From assembly GCA_037132015.1 (NCBI GenBank), contig JBAXPW010000078.1:1-6356 (forward strand): a DNA stretch of 6,356 nucleotides, read 5' to 3'. Numbering within the stretch: the stretch's first letter is position 1; each line of letters starts with the position of its first letter. The DNA comes from JBAXPW01 sp037132015. Its GTDB lineage: Bacteria; Patescibacteriota; Microgenomatia; UBA1406; GWC2-37-13. A program made the position numbers and the translations under genes. Shown here piece after piece: positions 1-6,019 of the stretch. The notes under the pieces are model-generated. The model did no database searches. It worked only from the letters and a program-made list of their open reading frames with translations, and was not told the DNA's origin.

Positions 1-122
1 ATTACTTCTCGAACGTCAAGCCTGAAGAACATATCACGGAGTTGGGGAGGAAGCTCTATGTCAAAATAACGGAGGTTATTGAGTCTGAAGTTGCTTCGGT
101 AACTGAACGGGATGAGATTTAA
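1..122 (+). CDS. 3' end of an unrecognised gene (partial)
   Basis: The frame beginning at base 3 is open from the window edge and stops at TAA 120-122, giving the last 39 residues of a protein. The residues are charged and helix-like, with many Glu and Lys, as in KPEEHITELGRKLY, and the end is SVTERDEI. No family motif is recognisable in so short a piece, so I assign no function. The local base composition is visibly richer in GC than the genes from 731 to 5974, which suggests it lies outside, or at the edge of, the AT-rich accessory block. The opposite strand is also open over these bases, so coding is likely but not certain. No terminator directly follows the stop; the first strong one is at 314-354. 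Confidence 0.5.
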   Translation, partial: YFSNVKPEEHITELGRKLYVKITEVIESEVASVTERDEI

Positions 123-256
123 TCAGCTTGGAGAGCGAATTTTTTTTGATTTGAACGATTTTTTTTCTAAAATCAATTTTACATGGTTGTGAAAAAGGGC
201 AATAGTGTTTTTTTACATTTCTGTTAATGATAGTCTAATATTCTTTAATATGATAG

Positions 257-287
257 TTGACCCCACAGACGGCTAATCCTATATTTC
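257..287 (+). promoter_or_regulatory. Possible Bacteroidota-type promoter
   Basis: TTG at 257-259 is followed after 20 bp by TATATTTC (280-287), one base off the TAnnTTTG -7 element of the Bacteroidota primary sigma factor, at the usual spacing. Transcription would begin near 292 and run straight into the terminator at 314-354, giving either a tiny RNA or an attenuated leader. AT-rich DNA yields such matches by chance, so this is a weak call. Confidence 0.22.
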
Positions 288-313
288 AATTATTGTTAGC
301 CATTTCTTATCTG

Positions 314-354
314 CGCCACTTTTATCAAACTGTTAAAAGTGGCGTTTTGTTTTT
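314..354 (+). terminator. Strong rho-independent terminator
   Basis: A perfect 11-bp inverted repeat (cgccactttta 314-324, taaaagtggcg 334-344) closes a 9-nt loop and is followed directly by ttttgttttt (345-354). This is a textbook intrinsic terminator for plus-strand transcription. It sits 190 bases after the stop at 122, so it ends either a long 3' untranslated tail of that gene or a separate short transcript from within 123-313. Confidence 0.85.
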
Positions 355-362
355 CATAACTT

Positions 363-424
363 GATAGTTGCGGATTTTGCTATCAAATGATATTCGGTTA
401 ATGTATGTCTGATTGTTGCGGATT
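363..424 (+). repeat. Pair of 14-bp near-identical direct repeats
   Basis: The sequences gatagttgcggatt (363-376) and gattgttgcggatt (411-424) differ at one base and start 48 bp apart, about 4.5 helical turns. They could be paired protein-binding sites upstream of the RelA/SpoT-TPR gene. They could equally be chance or the remains of a small duplication. Confidence 0.4.
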
Positions 425-646
425 ATATTACTCTAACGATAGTCCGATCATACTTGAACCATCCAATTTATTGTAAGCCTTCCGTATCCGACCGGTTACC
501 GCACACGGATTTTGAACTTGTTCATGGAAAGCCAAAACGGCGAAGGATATTATCGGCATAAGTAGTGATTTTAGATTCCAGAAGGCATAGTACTTTTTTG
601 GATTCGATCAGTGAGTAATACTTTTTCCATTTTATAAATGCTGAAT

Positions 647-664
647 GCCTTTACAGCTAAAGGC
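647..664. repeat. Small hairpin upstream of the RelA/SpoT-TPR gene
   Basis: A perfect 7-bp stem (gccttta 647-653, taaaggc 658-664) encloses a four-base loop, CAGC. Only three T follow, so it is a poor terminator. It lies 66 bases before the start codon, and a related sequence (aggc...gcct) sits at a similar distance before the kinase gene at about 2643-2658. It may be an operator or leader structure. Confidence 0.4.
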
Positions 665-730
665 TTTGCTATATCCTAAGTATAAAAAAATTATAGGTGT
701 GTTTAACTAACTGCTAAAAAAAGTAAGATA

Positions 731-2356
731 ATGACACAAAGAGTTACTTATCAAGAAGTATCGGATTATTTGGAGAAAAACGAGTATGACATATATCAAG
801 AACTAAAGCGGTTACAATATATTCTAAAAAATGATAAAATATATTTAATAAAACATAGGATTAAAAAACCGGAAAGTATTTATCTGAAAACTAAAAGGAA
901 AAATAAGCCACTTAATGAAATATATGATTACGGTGGATTGAGACTGCTTTGTCTATTTGAAGAAGACATCTTCGAAGTTCATACGGATTTTATAACTATG
1001 CTTGGAGAAAAGGATTATGAGTTAAAATTTTGCTCAGTATATAATTGGGATGAACCTTCAATAAAAAAATTTGAATATAAAATTACAGAGTGTTTTGATG
1101 AATGTGTTTTTGAGAAAATACGTAGATCATCAGGATATAAGTCTGTCCATTATGTGATTAAGCGCAAAAGTTCTTCAGTCAGGATCGAAATCCAATTAAG
1201 GACATTAGTTCAAGATGTTTGGGGTGAATTAGAGCATTCCATATCATACAAAAAAGGAGGCGTACACCCTCATATTAAAAAAAGTTTTTCTTTGTTATCA
1301 CAAGAGTTTTTAAATGTAGAAGATTTACTTCGTTACTTAAAGGATGTAAATAAAAAAGAATATGCAGGAGAAGAATATTATAATAAACTGGTTACCCCAA
1401 AATATTTTTTTAAGTATGAAAATACCATCGAACCTAACTTTACAGAAATTAATGAAAATTTATATGATGCTGTTTCCGAGTATTGGAAGATAATTGAGGA
1501 ATTAATTGTGCATCCCTTAATAAATGATAGTTGGATAAAGTCTGCATGCAATAAACTTGAAAAATGTCGTGAATATGTTAATCTAAAAAGTGAAAGTGAA
1601 AATCAAGCTATTTCTTATTGGCTTGGTATGGAAAAAGCTTTTTTGTTGTTTTGTGAAGCAAGGCATAAAGAAGCTTTAGACGAATATATTAAATTGCTAG
1701 ATCGAAATAACGACAGATATTGTGTTCATTTTAGAATAGGAGAGTTATATTTTTTATTAGGAGATATCGAAAAATCATTACAGTCTTTTGATGAGTCCGA
1801 GCGATTACTAACTGCAGAGGGGATAGATCATGTCAACCATTATAGAATAAAATCTAAATTAGCTTATTATTATTGGTCTTTAGGCGATGAATATATTGAT
1901 ATTGCGGTAGAGGAAATTGATGCGGCGGGAGACATATACTCACAATATAAAGAATGCTTTGATATGTCTCAGTATGAACAATTAGTGAATAATATGTGCT
2001 GGTATAAATTAGAGCAATATATAGTCATTTCTAAGAAATTAGAAGCCGAAGGAAAAGACTCTGCAGGAAATGATTCTTTACTATATAAAAAACAAAAGAC
2101 ATATGATGAATTGAAGATAGCTTATGCAGCTATTGAATCACTCATAAATGAAGGTAATTATGAATCAAGTAATTTATTAGATACAGCGGCTTGGTATTGG
2201 TATTGGGAATACAAGGAATACAGAGATAGCTCATATTTAATAAAAGCTAAAAAATATGCTCTATCTATGGACAAAAAAATATTACTTACGTCCTACCCGC
2301 AAAAAAGTATTAAAATACACATGAAGCATATACAGGAAATTATGAGCGTAAAATAG
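731..2356 (+). CDS. RelA/SpoT-domain nucleotide pyrophosphokinase with TPR-like C-terminal half
   Basis: This is a 541-residue soluble protein. Residues about 20-205 form a RelA/SpoT synthetase domain, known to transfer pyrophosphate from ATP to a nucleotide (ppGpp, pppGpp or ppApp) or, in some toxic members, to tRNA. The motifs are present: R43-x-K45...S49-I50...K53 (nucleotide binding), D66-x-x-G69-x-R71, the G-loop GYKSVH 135-140 with Y136, the catalytic EIQ at E153/Q155 in IEIQLRT, and WGELEHSISYK after it. No hydrolase (HD) domain is present, so it cannot degrade its own product. Residues about 290-405 and 483-513 show TPR-like helical pairs (for example YFLLGDIEKSLQSFDESERL), probably for partner binding or sensing. 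The domain order differs from housekeeping Rel, which adds TGS and ACT. The gene is alone, very AT-rich, and lacks an obvious antitoxin. The start ATG has an A-rich leader but no clear Shine-Dalgarno. A toxic alarmone synthetase with built-in control, as in CapRel, is one inference; an ordinary small alarmone synthetase is the alternative. Confidence 0.85.
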   Translation: MTQRVTYQEVSDYLEKNEYDIYQELKRLQYILKNDKIYLIKHRIKKPESIYLKTKRKNKPLNEIYDYGGLRLLCLFEEDIFEVHTDFITMLGEKDYELKFCSVYNWDEPSIKKFEYKITECFDECVFEKIRRSSGYKSVHYVIKRKSSSVRIEIQLRTLVQDVWGELEHSISYKKGGVHPHIKKSFSLLSQEFLNVEDLLRYLKDVNKKEYAGEEYYNKLVTPKYFFKYENTIEPNFTEINENLYDAVSEYWKIIEELIVHPLINDSWIKSACNKLEKCREYVNLKSESENQAISYWLGMEKAFLLFCEARHKEALDEYIKLLDRNNDRYCVHFRIGELYFLLGDIEKSLQSFDESERLLTAEGIDHVNHYRIKSKLAYYYWSLGDEYIDIAVEEIDAAGDIYSQYKECFDMSQYEQLVNNMCWYKLEQYIVISKKLEAEGKDSAGNDSLLYKKQKTYDELKIAYAAIESLINEGNYESSNLLDTAAWYWYWEYKEYRDSSYLIKAKKYALSMDKKILLTSYPQKSIKIHMKHIQEIMSVK

Positions 2357-2493
2357 CGATCCTTTCTGTTCGATCAATAACCGTTTTTGATTGGATATTA
2401 CACTCAGTAAGATCGCAAATTTAATGATATATGGAAATGGTTCTACATAAAGAAAAACTGTTGACAGATAAAACTTGATAGTCTTGCAAAAGG

Positions 2494-2518
2494 TTCAAAT
2501 TTCTGACTTTGAATTTTT
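2494..2518 (+). terminator. Weak terminator-like hairpin
   Basis: A 6-bp A/T-rich stem (ttcaaa 2494-2499, tttgaa 2508-2513) with an 8-nt loop is followed by five T. The stem is probably too weak to end transcription alone, but it is the best candidate for ending transcription from the RelA/SpoT-TPR gene. Confidence 0.25.
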
Positions 2519-2679
2519 CTCAATAGTAAGCATTCCGAATCATGAACGATCCTTTATGTTATCATTCAAGGATTTTGTAGGTATACTCTGTTTACTTCAC
2601 AGGCGTTTAAGAATGCGTACTTGATTAATTTTTGCTTTTAAGAGGCTTTCCTATGCCTTTAAAGAATGCTGTGTGATTA

Positions 2680-2687
2680 TATATTTG
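2680..2687 (+). promoter_or_regulatory. Probable -7 element of the kinase-receiver-TIR operon
   Basis: TATATTTG matches the Bacteroidota TAnnTTTG -7 consensus at every specified base and ends 33 bases before the kinase ATG. It would give a leader of about 25-30 nt. No clear TTG -33 partner lies 19-21 bp upstream; the nearest sequence is ctttaaag around 2657-2664. No Shine-Dalgarno stands out before 2721, only GGA at 2713-2715, which is usual for this phylum. Confidence 0.5.
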
Positions 2688-2700
2688 ATTAACTGATATG

Positions 2701-2708
2701 CAAAAGTA
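2701..2708 (-). promoter_or_regulatory. Perfect -7 box match on the opposite strand
   Basis: Read on the minus strand these bases are TACTTTTG, also a full TAnnTTTG match, only 13 bp from the plus-strand box and within the kinase leader. The upstream minus-strand sequence offers no good TTG at 19-21 bp. If used, it would drive an RNA leftwards through the spacer and antisense to the 3' end of the RelA/SpoT-TPR gene. No minus-strand gene is there to need it. Confidence 0.2.
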
Positions 2709-2720
2709 CTCTGGATCAAT

Positions 2721-5126
2721 ATGCTAGAACCTATCAATAATGAGATCTTGCTAAAAGTCGAAAAAGTGCTGCAAGAAAGTGCGGTTAAAGGCAATCTAAG
2801 TGTTGGCGAGGTTTTATCTGTTATAAAGGAACTTGGCTTTTTTTCGTGTTTTTTCTATGTTGCTGTCCCAAATGTATCGCTCGATGATTACAAGCTGCTT
2901 TTATCCGACATAGCTGGGTCGACAAAACAGAAAATCCATATAGGAGAAGGTGTTAATTACAAATCAAGCGCAATATATTTTAATACGGATAAAAATTCAC
3001 CGATTATACAATGTGCGAACGATTATCACCAAACCGATGAACTTAGAGATCATACTGAGCTGCTTGATGTAAGAGATAAAAACAGAGTTCATACACCAGT
3101 TTACTTTGGTAATGAACTTATTGGTGCTTTATCTTGCTCATGGCAAGGTGATGTTGATTTGTTTACAGAGAATCATAAGCAAGGACTTATTCTTATAACA
3201 TCACTCATATCCAGATACTGGGTTTCAGCAAAGGATGAGTTGATTTCCCAGATTACTGTACAGATGTTGGGAGACCTGACGCCATCACATGAGATTCATG
3301 ATATAGACGATTTTATAGAAAAGATTGCTGCGAGCGTACAGAAAGCAATAAAGGCGGATGTCGTTGCCGTATTTCGGTATAACTGGTATTCTAATACACT
3401 AACAAAGGTTGCTGAATCTTTTGCGCCTTATTTAAAAAACAAATACTTACCTGAAACCTACCAAGTTGGAGATAAGCTGACAGGTACTGCGTGGAAAAAC
3501 CCAAAATATAGACTTATATCGAATTTTGAGGAGTTTATTGCATCTCACAACTGCCACGTATGTAGTATATCGCTGAATCATCACGAATCCATACTCAAAA
3601 AAGTCTATACTTTGCTTTATTGTTCATTTGGCAATAAAGCAAAGTATTTATTACGATTAATGAATAGAGAGAATGATCATAAGTTGCCTTTTTTAACCTC
3701 GCATAGAATAGTGATGGATAAAATTAGCGAGCGGTTGGGACGGATTCTTGATGATGCAATTACTGATAATCAGCTTGCAAATTTGCAATTAGTGAGTAAG
3801 TCATTATTGACAAACATACAAGATTATACGAGAGCAGTGGAAATCGTTAGAAAAGCTCTCAAAGAAGAATGTGTGGATATTCTTGGAATTATGGCTTATG
3901 AGGAAAAGTATAATCATTTTTGTCATAAATATTTTTCAGATAAACAGTTGTGCGATGCTGTGAGTGGCTATATAGAGCGCGGTGATGATAGGTTTTATTT
4001 AGCTTGTGTTGGCGCAACTGATACAACAGTATTTAAGATATCAAATTTCCAAGAACGCTTTAATGATGGACATCTCCTTTATTCTTTTCGAGAAAGAGGG
4101 TTTAACTTAATCACTATTGTACCGTTTTCAGCTTTAAGAATTAAAGGTTTTTTGCTTATACCCGCACCAATTGGCACCGATGGAAGTGCTTCTTCATGTC
4201 ATGAGCGTATCCCTAAATATCATATTTCTTCATTGAAAGCATATGCTGCTGTCTTAGGTGGAATTGTTGAATCAGCCGAGTCTCATCTCACGTCAGAAAA
4301 TGCTCGCAGACTAGTTGGTCAAATAGGCCATGAAATTCAAGGCCCTGTTGCAGAGCTCGGACAATCAGCTATTGAAGTTATTTATGAAATAAAAGCATAT
4401 TTATCCACTTTAAAGGGCAAAGATTCATTACTTACTGGTGGAATTCTGGACTCACTAGCAGGAAATGAATATCTCGTCGATCAACAAATGAGGCAAGTGA
4501 GTGCACTTTTTGATATTGCTGTAGATATGGCACAAGAGACACATGGTGTTATTCAGGTTCATTTCAAACCATACTGTTTATATAGCTTACTTAAAGATGC
4601 AAGTAAGGAGGCGCTTAGGGATGGTTACAAGGATTATAAGGATATAAAACATATTGTTGAATTTGAGTTTAATGATGCAGTAAAGAAAATGAGAGATATT
4701 GTGGGAGATGCAATCTTACTGCGGCGTGCATTTGTTAACCTTTTCAAGAATGCAATTAAATACTCACTTCCGAGATATAAAGGATTACCGGTAGTAATTA
4801 AAGTATACGGTAGTCCACAAACTGGCATGCATATCGTTCGTGTGATTAACTGGGGTATTCCTGTGCCAAGCAATAAAAAAGAGGAGATTTTTAATGCGTT
4901 TGAGCGCGGGGATTCTCATGATAAGCTGAAAGCTCGTCGTGGTATGGGATTAGGCTTGTATATTGCACGTCGTTTTTTGGCAGCTAACCGTGGCAGTGTG
5001 TTTTGCGCAGGTAGCATACCAACACTCGATGATCCAGAACGGCGGAATCATGAAGGTTTTGAAACCACTTTTGAAGTACGACTTTCACATGGCTTGTCAA
5101 TTGGAACTTTCGATGACTACAAATAA
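2721..5126 (+). CDS. Soluble multi-GAF sensor histidine kinase
   Basis: This 801-residue protein has no signal peptide or membrane helix, so it should be a cytoplasmic sensor. Residues about 22-165 resemble a GAF domain (ending in NELIGALSCSW...FTENH). About 195-350 is a second, recognisable by GDKLTGTAW at 250-258 and LMNR at 313-316, with a long insert. About 355-520 may be a third. The phosphoacceptor H-box is IGHEIQGP with H537 and P542. The ATPase domain has an N-box with N673 and N677 (NLFKNAIKYS), an F-box IFNAFERG (723-730) and a G2 box RGMGLGLYIARRF (740-752). The G1 box reads INWGIPVP (709-716), with Asn710 where the canonical Asp that contacts adenine would be, a variant also found in other kinases. 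The last codons overlap the receiver gene by 14 bp, so the two are translationally coupled and the receiver is the likely phosphate acceptor. The signal sensed is unknown. The coding sequence contains a striking 16-bp perfect inverted repeat at 3607-3647. Confidence 0.9.
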   Translation: MLEPINNEILLKVEKVLQESAVKGNLSVGEVLSVIKELGFFSCFFYVAVPNVSLDDYKLLLSDIAGSTKQKIHIGEGVNYKSSAIYFNTDKNSPIIQCANDYHQTDELRDHTELLDVRDKNRVHTPVYFGNELIGALSCSWQGDVDLFTENHKQGLILITSLISRYWVSAKDELISQITVQMLGDLTPSHEIHDIDDFIEKIAASVQKAIKADVVAVFRYNWYSNTLTKVAESFAPYLKNKYLPETYQVGDKLTGTAWKNPKYRLISNFEEFIASHNCHVCSISLNHHESILKKVYTLLYCSFGNKAKYLLRLMNRENDHKLPFLTSHRIVMDKISERLGRILDDAITDNQLANLQLVSKSLLTNIQDYTRAVEIVRKALKEECVDILGIMAYEEKYNHFCHKYFSDKQLCDAVSGYIERGDDRFYLACVGATDTTVFKISNFQERFNDGHLLYSFRERGFNLITIVPFSALRIKGFLLIPAPIGTDGSASSCHERIPKYHISSLKAYAAVLGGIVESAESHLTSENARRLVGQIGHEIQGPVAELGQSAIEVIYEIKAYLSTLKGKDSLLTGGILDSLAGNEYLVDQQMRQVSALFDIAVDMAQETHGVIQVHFKPYCLYSLLKDASKEALRDGYKDYKDIKHIVEFEFNDAVKKMRDIVGDAILLRRAFVNLFKNAIKYSLPRYKGLPVVIKVYGSPQTGMHIVRVINWGIPVPSNKKEEIFNAFERGDSHDKLKARRGMGLGLYIARRFLAANRGSVFCAGSIPTLDDPERRNHEGFETTFEVRLSHGLSIGTFDDYK
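3607..3647. repeat. 16-bp perfect inverted repeat inside the kinase gene
   Basis: The arms atactttgctttattg (3607-3622) and caataaagcaaagtat (3632-3647) are exact reverse complements around a 9-nt spacer. The element is read in frame and codes for residues about 296-309, inside the long insert of the second GAF domain. No T tract follows. A perfect stem this long is unlikely by chance in a gene. It could be an in-frame palindromic insertion, a structure affecting mRNA, or a protein-binding palindrome. Confidence 0.9.
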
Positions 5127-5541
5127 TAATAGCAGGTTGCGTATCCTTCTTATTGAGGATGAATTTAATACTGTTCGTGGAACCGCTAGAGCGATTGGGC
5201 TTCGTGTAGCGTCTTTGGATAAAACGGCAACTATTGTTGACGCTATTGAGCAGGTGAAAAACAATAAATATGATCTTCTTATTGTTGATGTTCGTCTTCC
5301 TTATCAGGAAGATGGAGAAATAATCCAAGAATCAGGACTTGATTTTATCTCTGAATTACATAGCGGTAAATTCGGTGACTTAAATAAGACGTCTTCCTTT
5401 ATTGTTTTAACGGCTCAACTTAAATCGCTTCGTTTAGATTTGCTCCAACACAACCCCTTGTGCAAAGGTGTGTTCGGAAAATTGGAGCATTTTGATGTGA
5501 TGAATAAAATTGACGAACTACAAAATTTACAGAAATTGTAA
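5113..5541 (+). CDS. Receiver-only response regulator
   Basis: This 142-residue protein is a single receiver (REC) domain with no output domain. The acidic pair is E15-D16 in LLIEDE, the phosphoacceptor is D59 in LLIVDVRLP, the switch Thr is T100 in IVLTA, and the conserved Lys is K123 in FGKLE, so the phosphorylation chemistry looks intact. Between P63 and the G75 of GLDFI there are about eight more residues than in a CheY-like receiver, a longer loop beside the active site. I chose ATG 5113 because the receiver fold begins at residue 9, the 14-bp overlap with the kinase is typical of coupled genes, and GGA lies eight bases before it. ATG 5089 would add eight residues and is possible. With no DNA-binding domain, it must act by protein contact. 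The TIR gene begins 4 nt after its stop, so that protein is the obvious partner. A phosphate buffer, like DtcB of Detocs, is the alternative. Confidence 0.9.
   Translation: MTTNNNSRLRILLIEDEFNTVRGTARAIGLRVASLDKTATIVDAIEQVKNNKYDLLIVDVRLPYQEDGEIIQESGLDFISELHSGKFGDLNKTSSFIVLTAQLKSLRLDLLQHNPLCKGVFGKLEHFDVMNKIDELQNLQKL
5441..5489. repeat. Inverted repeat near the 3' end of the receiver gene
   Basis: The arms tgctccaa (5441-5448) and ttggagca (5482-5489) pair over 8 bp. Inside, cacaa (5449-5453) and ttgtg (5458-5462) form a 5-bp stem with a CCCC loop, stacked directly on the outer arm. The mRNA could therefore fold 57 nt before the TIR start and influence its coupled translation. It may also be a coincidence of coding sequence. 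Confidence 0.4.
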
Positions 5542-5545
5542 AAAA

Positions 5546-5974
5546 ATGAATAATAATATATTTGTTATCCATGGGCACGATTCTGTTGCCCTGTTAGAAA
5601 TAAAAGAGTTTCTGAGAAAGTTGGGTCTGAATCCAATTGTCTTGCAGGATCTCCCAAACCGAAATATGACAGTAATAGAGAAATTTGAAAAATACGCATC
5701 TTCATGTGTTTTTGCTATAGCGATTCTAACGCCGGACGATATGCAGGCGGAGAAGTTAGATTCTGCAAATAAATATAGAGCGAGACAAAATGTGATTTTA
5801 GAAGCAGGTTGGTTCATGGGAAAGCTTGGGCGTCAAAGGGTCATGCTTTTACATAAAGGCGATGTAGAGTTCCCGTCGGATATTTTTGGGGTATTATATC
5901 TATCATTTGATAAGACGATTATGGATGCATCGGAAAAATTACGAGACGAATTGGTGGCGCAAGGCTTAATTTAA
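5546..5974 (+). CDS. Compact TIR-like effector (CAP12/Pycsar-effector TIR family)
   Basis: This 142-residue protein is essentially one TIR-like domain of the kind classed as PF10137, first described as predicted nucleotide-binding proteins and later found as effectors of CBASS and Pycsar defence, where such domains destroy NAD+. Visible motifs are FVIHGHD (6-12), TVIEKFEKYA (42-51), LTPDD (61-65), RARQNVILEAGWFMGKLGR (78-96) with the candidate catalytic Glu86, and PSDIFGVLY (110-118). There is no signal peptide or membrane segment, and no cyclic-nucleotide-binding or receiver domain is fused to it, so control must come from another protein. The start ATG 5546 is 4 nt after the receiver stop and places the first beta strand at residue 4. 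A TTG at 5510 would add 12 poorly conserved-looking residues and overlap the receiver gene. There is no clear Shine-Dalgarno, consistent with coupled translation. The NADase activity and defence role are inferred from the family. Confidence 0.88.
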   Translation: MNNNIFVIHGHDSVALLEIKEFLRKLGLNPIVLQDLPNRNMTVIEKFEKYASSCVFAIAILTPDDMQAEKLDSANKYRARQNVILEAGWFMGKLGRQRVMLLHKGDVEFPSDIFGVLYLSFDKTIMDASEKLRDELVAQGLI

Positions 5975-5977
5975 TCT

Positions 5978-6019
5978 GGGGTACCCCGGTACTTCTAAAA
6001 TATGTTTTAGATAAGCCGG
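5978..6019. repeat. Palindrome and hairpin cluster after the TIR gene
   Basis: Four bases after the TIR stop region lies the perfect palindrome ggggtacccc (5978-5987). Next is a 7-bp perfect stem, tctaaaa (5994-6000) with ttttaga (6005-6011), around the loop TATG. CCGGT (5986-5990) can pair with GCCGG (6015-6019) outside it, with one G-U pair. The fold may act as an operon 3' end, but no T tract follows, so I do not call it an intrinsic terminator. Confidence 0.4.

Larger units (their letters stand above)
123..730. other. 608-base non-coding region upstream of the RelA/SpoT-TPR gene
   Basis: I see no convincing gene here; the longest ATG-initiated frames are trivial (for example 14 codons from 183). 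The first part is strongly T-rich (140-230). A 6-bp inverted repeat, ggctaa 271-276 and ttagcc 296-301, lies just before the strong terminator at 314-354. The six-base string GATAGT occurs four times (229, 252, 363, 438). A GC-richer patch at 481-513 can fold weakly (atccg 486-490 with cggat 506-510) and is followed by four T. A hairpin lies at 647-664. Just before the gene, TAGGTGTG (694-701) is an imperfect match to the Bacteroidota -7 box; the TTTG at 665-668 is too far upstream (25 bp) to be a normal partner. The length and structure would allow a small RNA or a long regulated leader. Confidence 0.6.
2357..2720. other. 364-base spacer between the RelA/SpoT-TPR gene and the kinase operon
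   Basis: No open frame of note is present. Just after the stop, gcgatc (2356-2361) and gatcgc (2411-2416) can pair across about 50 bases around a small atcaa/ttgat hairpin (2373-2391), a weak structure without a T tract. A second weak AT hairpin is at 2494-2518. GATAGT recurs at 2477. The last 80 bases carry the probable operon promoter and share their layout with the leader of the upstream gene. The length of the spacer argues that the two flanking genes are transcribed separately. Confidence 0.6.

Noticed and set aside
731..2356. Housekeeping Rel or SpoT
   Set aside because: There is no HD hydrolase domain and no TGS or ACT domain, and the C-terminal half is TPR-like.
4634..4873. 79-codon minus-strand open frame
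   Set aside because: It is antisense to the ATPase domain of the kinase, whose motifs leave no doubt about the coding strand, and its product resembles nothing.
4963..5112. Longer start for the response regulator, inside the kinase gene
   Set aside because: It would overlap the kinase by more than 150 bp and add about 50 residues that are only the kinase sequence in another frame; the receiver domain is complete from 5113.
5510..5545. TTG start that extends the TIR protein by 12 residues
   Set aside because: The extension is the receiver tail in another frame, and the ATG at 5546 sits right before the first TIR strand.
4984..5817. Two further minus-strand open frames (4984-5328 and 5527-5817)
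   Set aside because: They are antisense to the receiver and TIR genes, which carry full sets of family motifs; the minus-strand products show none.
2721..5974. CBASS or Pycsar system, suggested by the TIR family
   Set aside because: No nucleotidyltransferase or nucleotide cyclase gene is present, and the TIR protein has no cyclic-nucleotide-binding domain; a histidine kinase and receiver take that place.
5978..5987. ggggtacccc palindrome as an attachment site
   Set aside because: No second copy was found at the left side of the block, so there is no pair of flanking repeats to support integration there.
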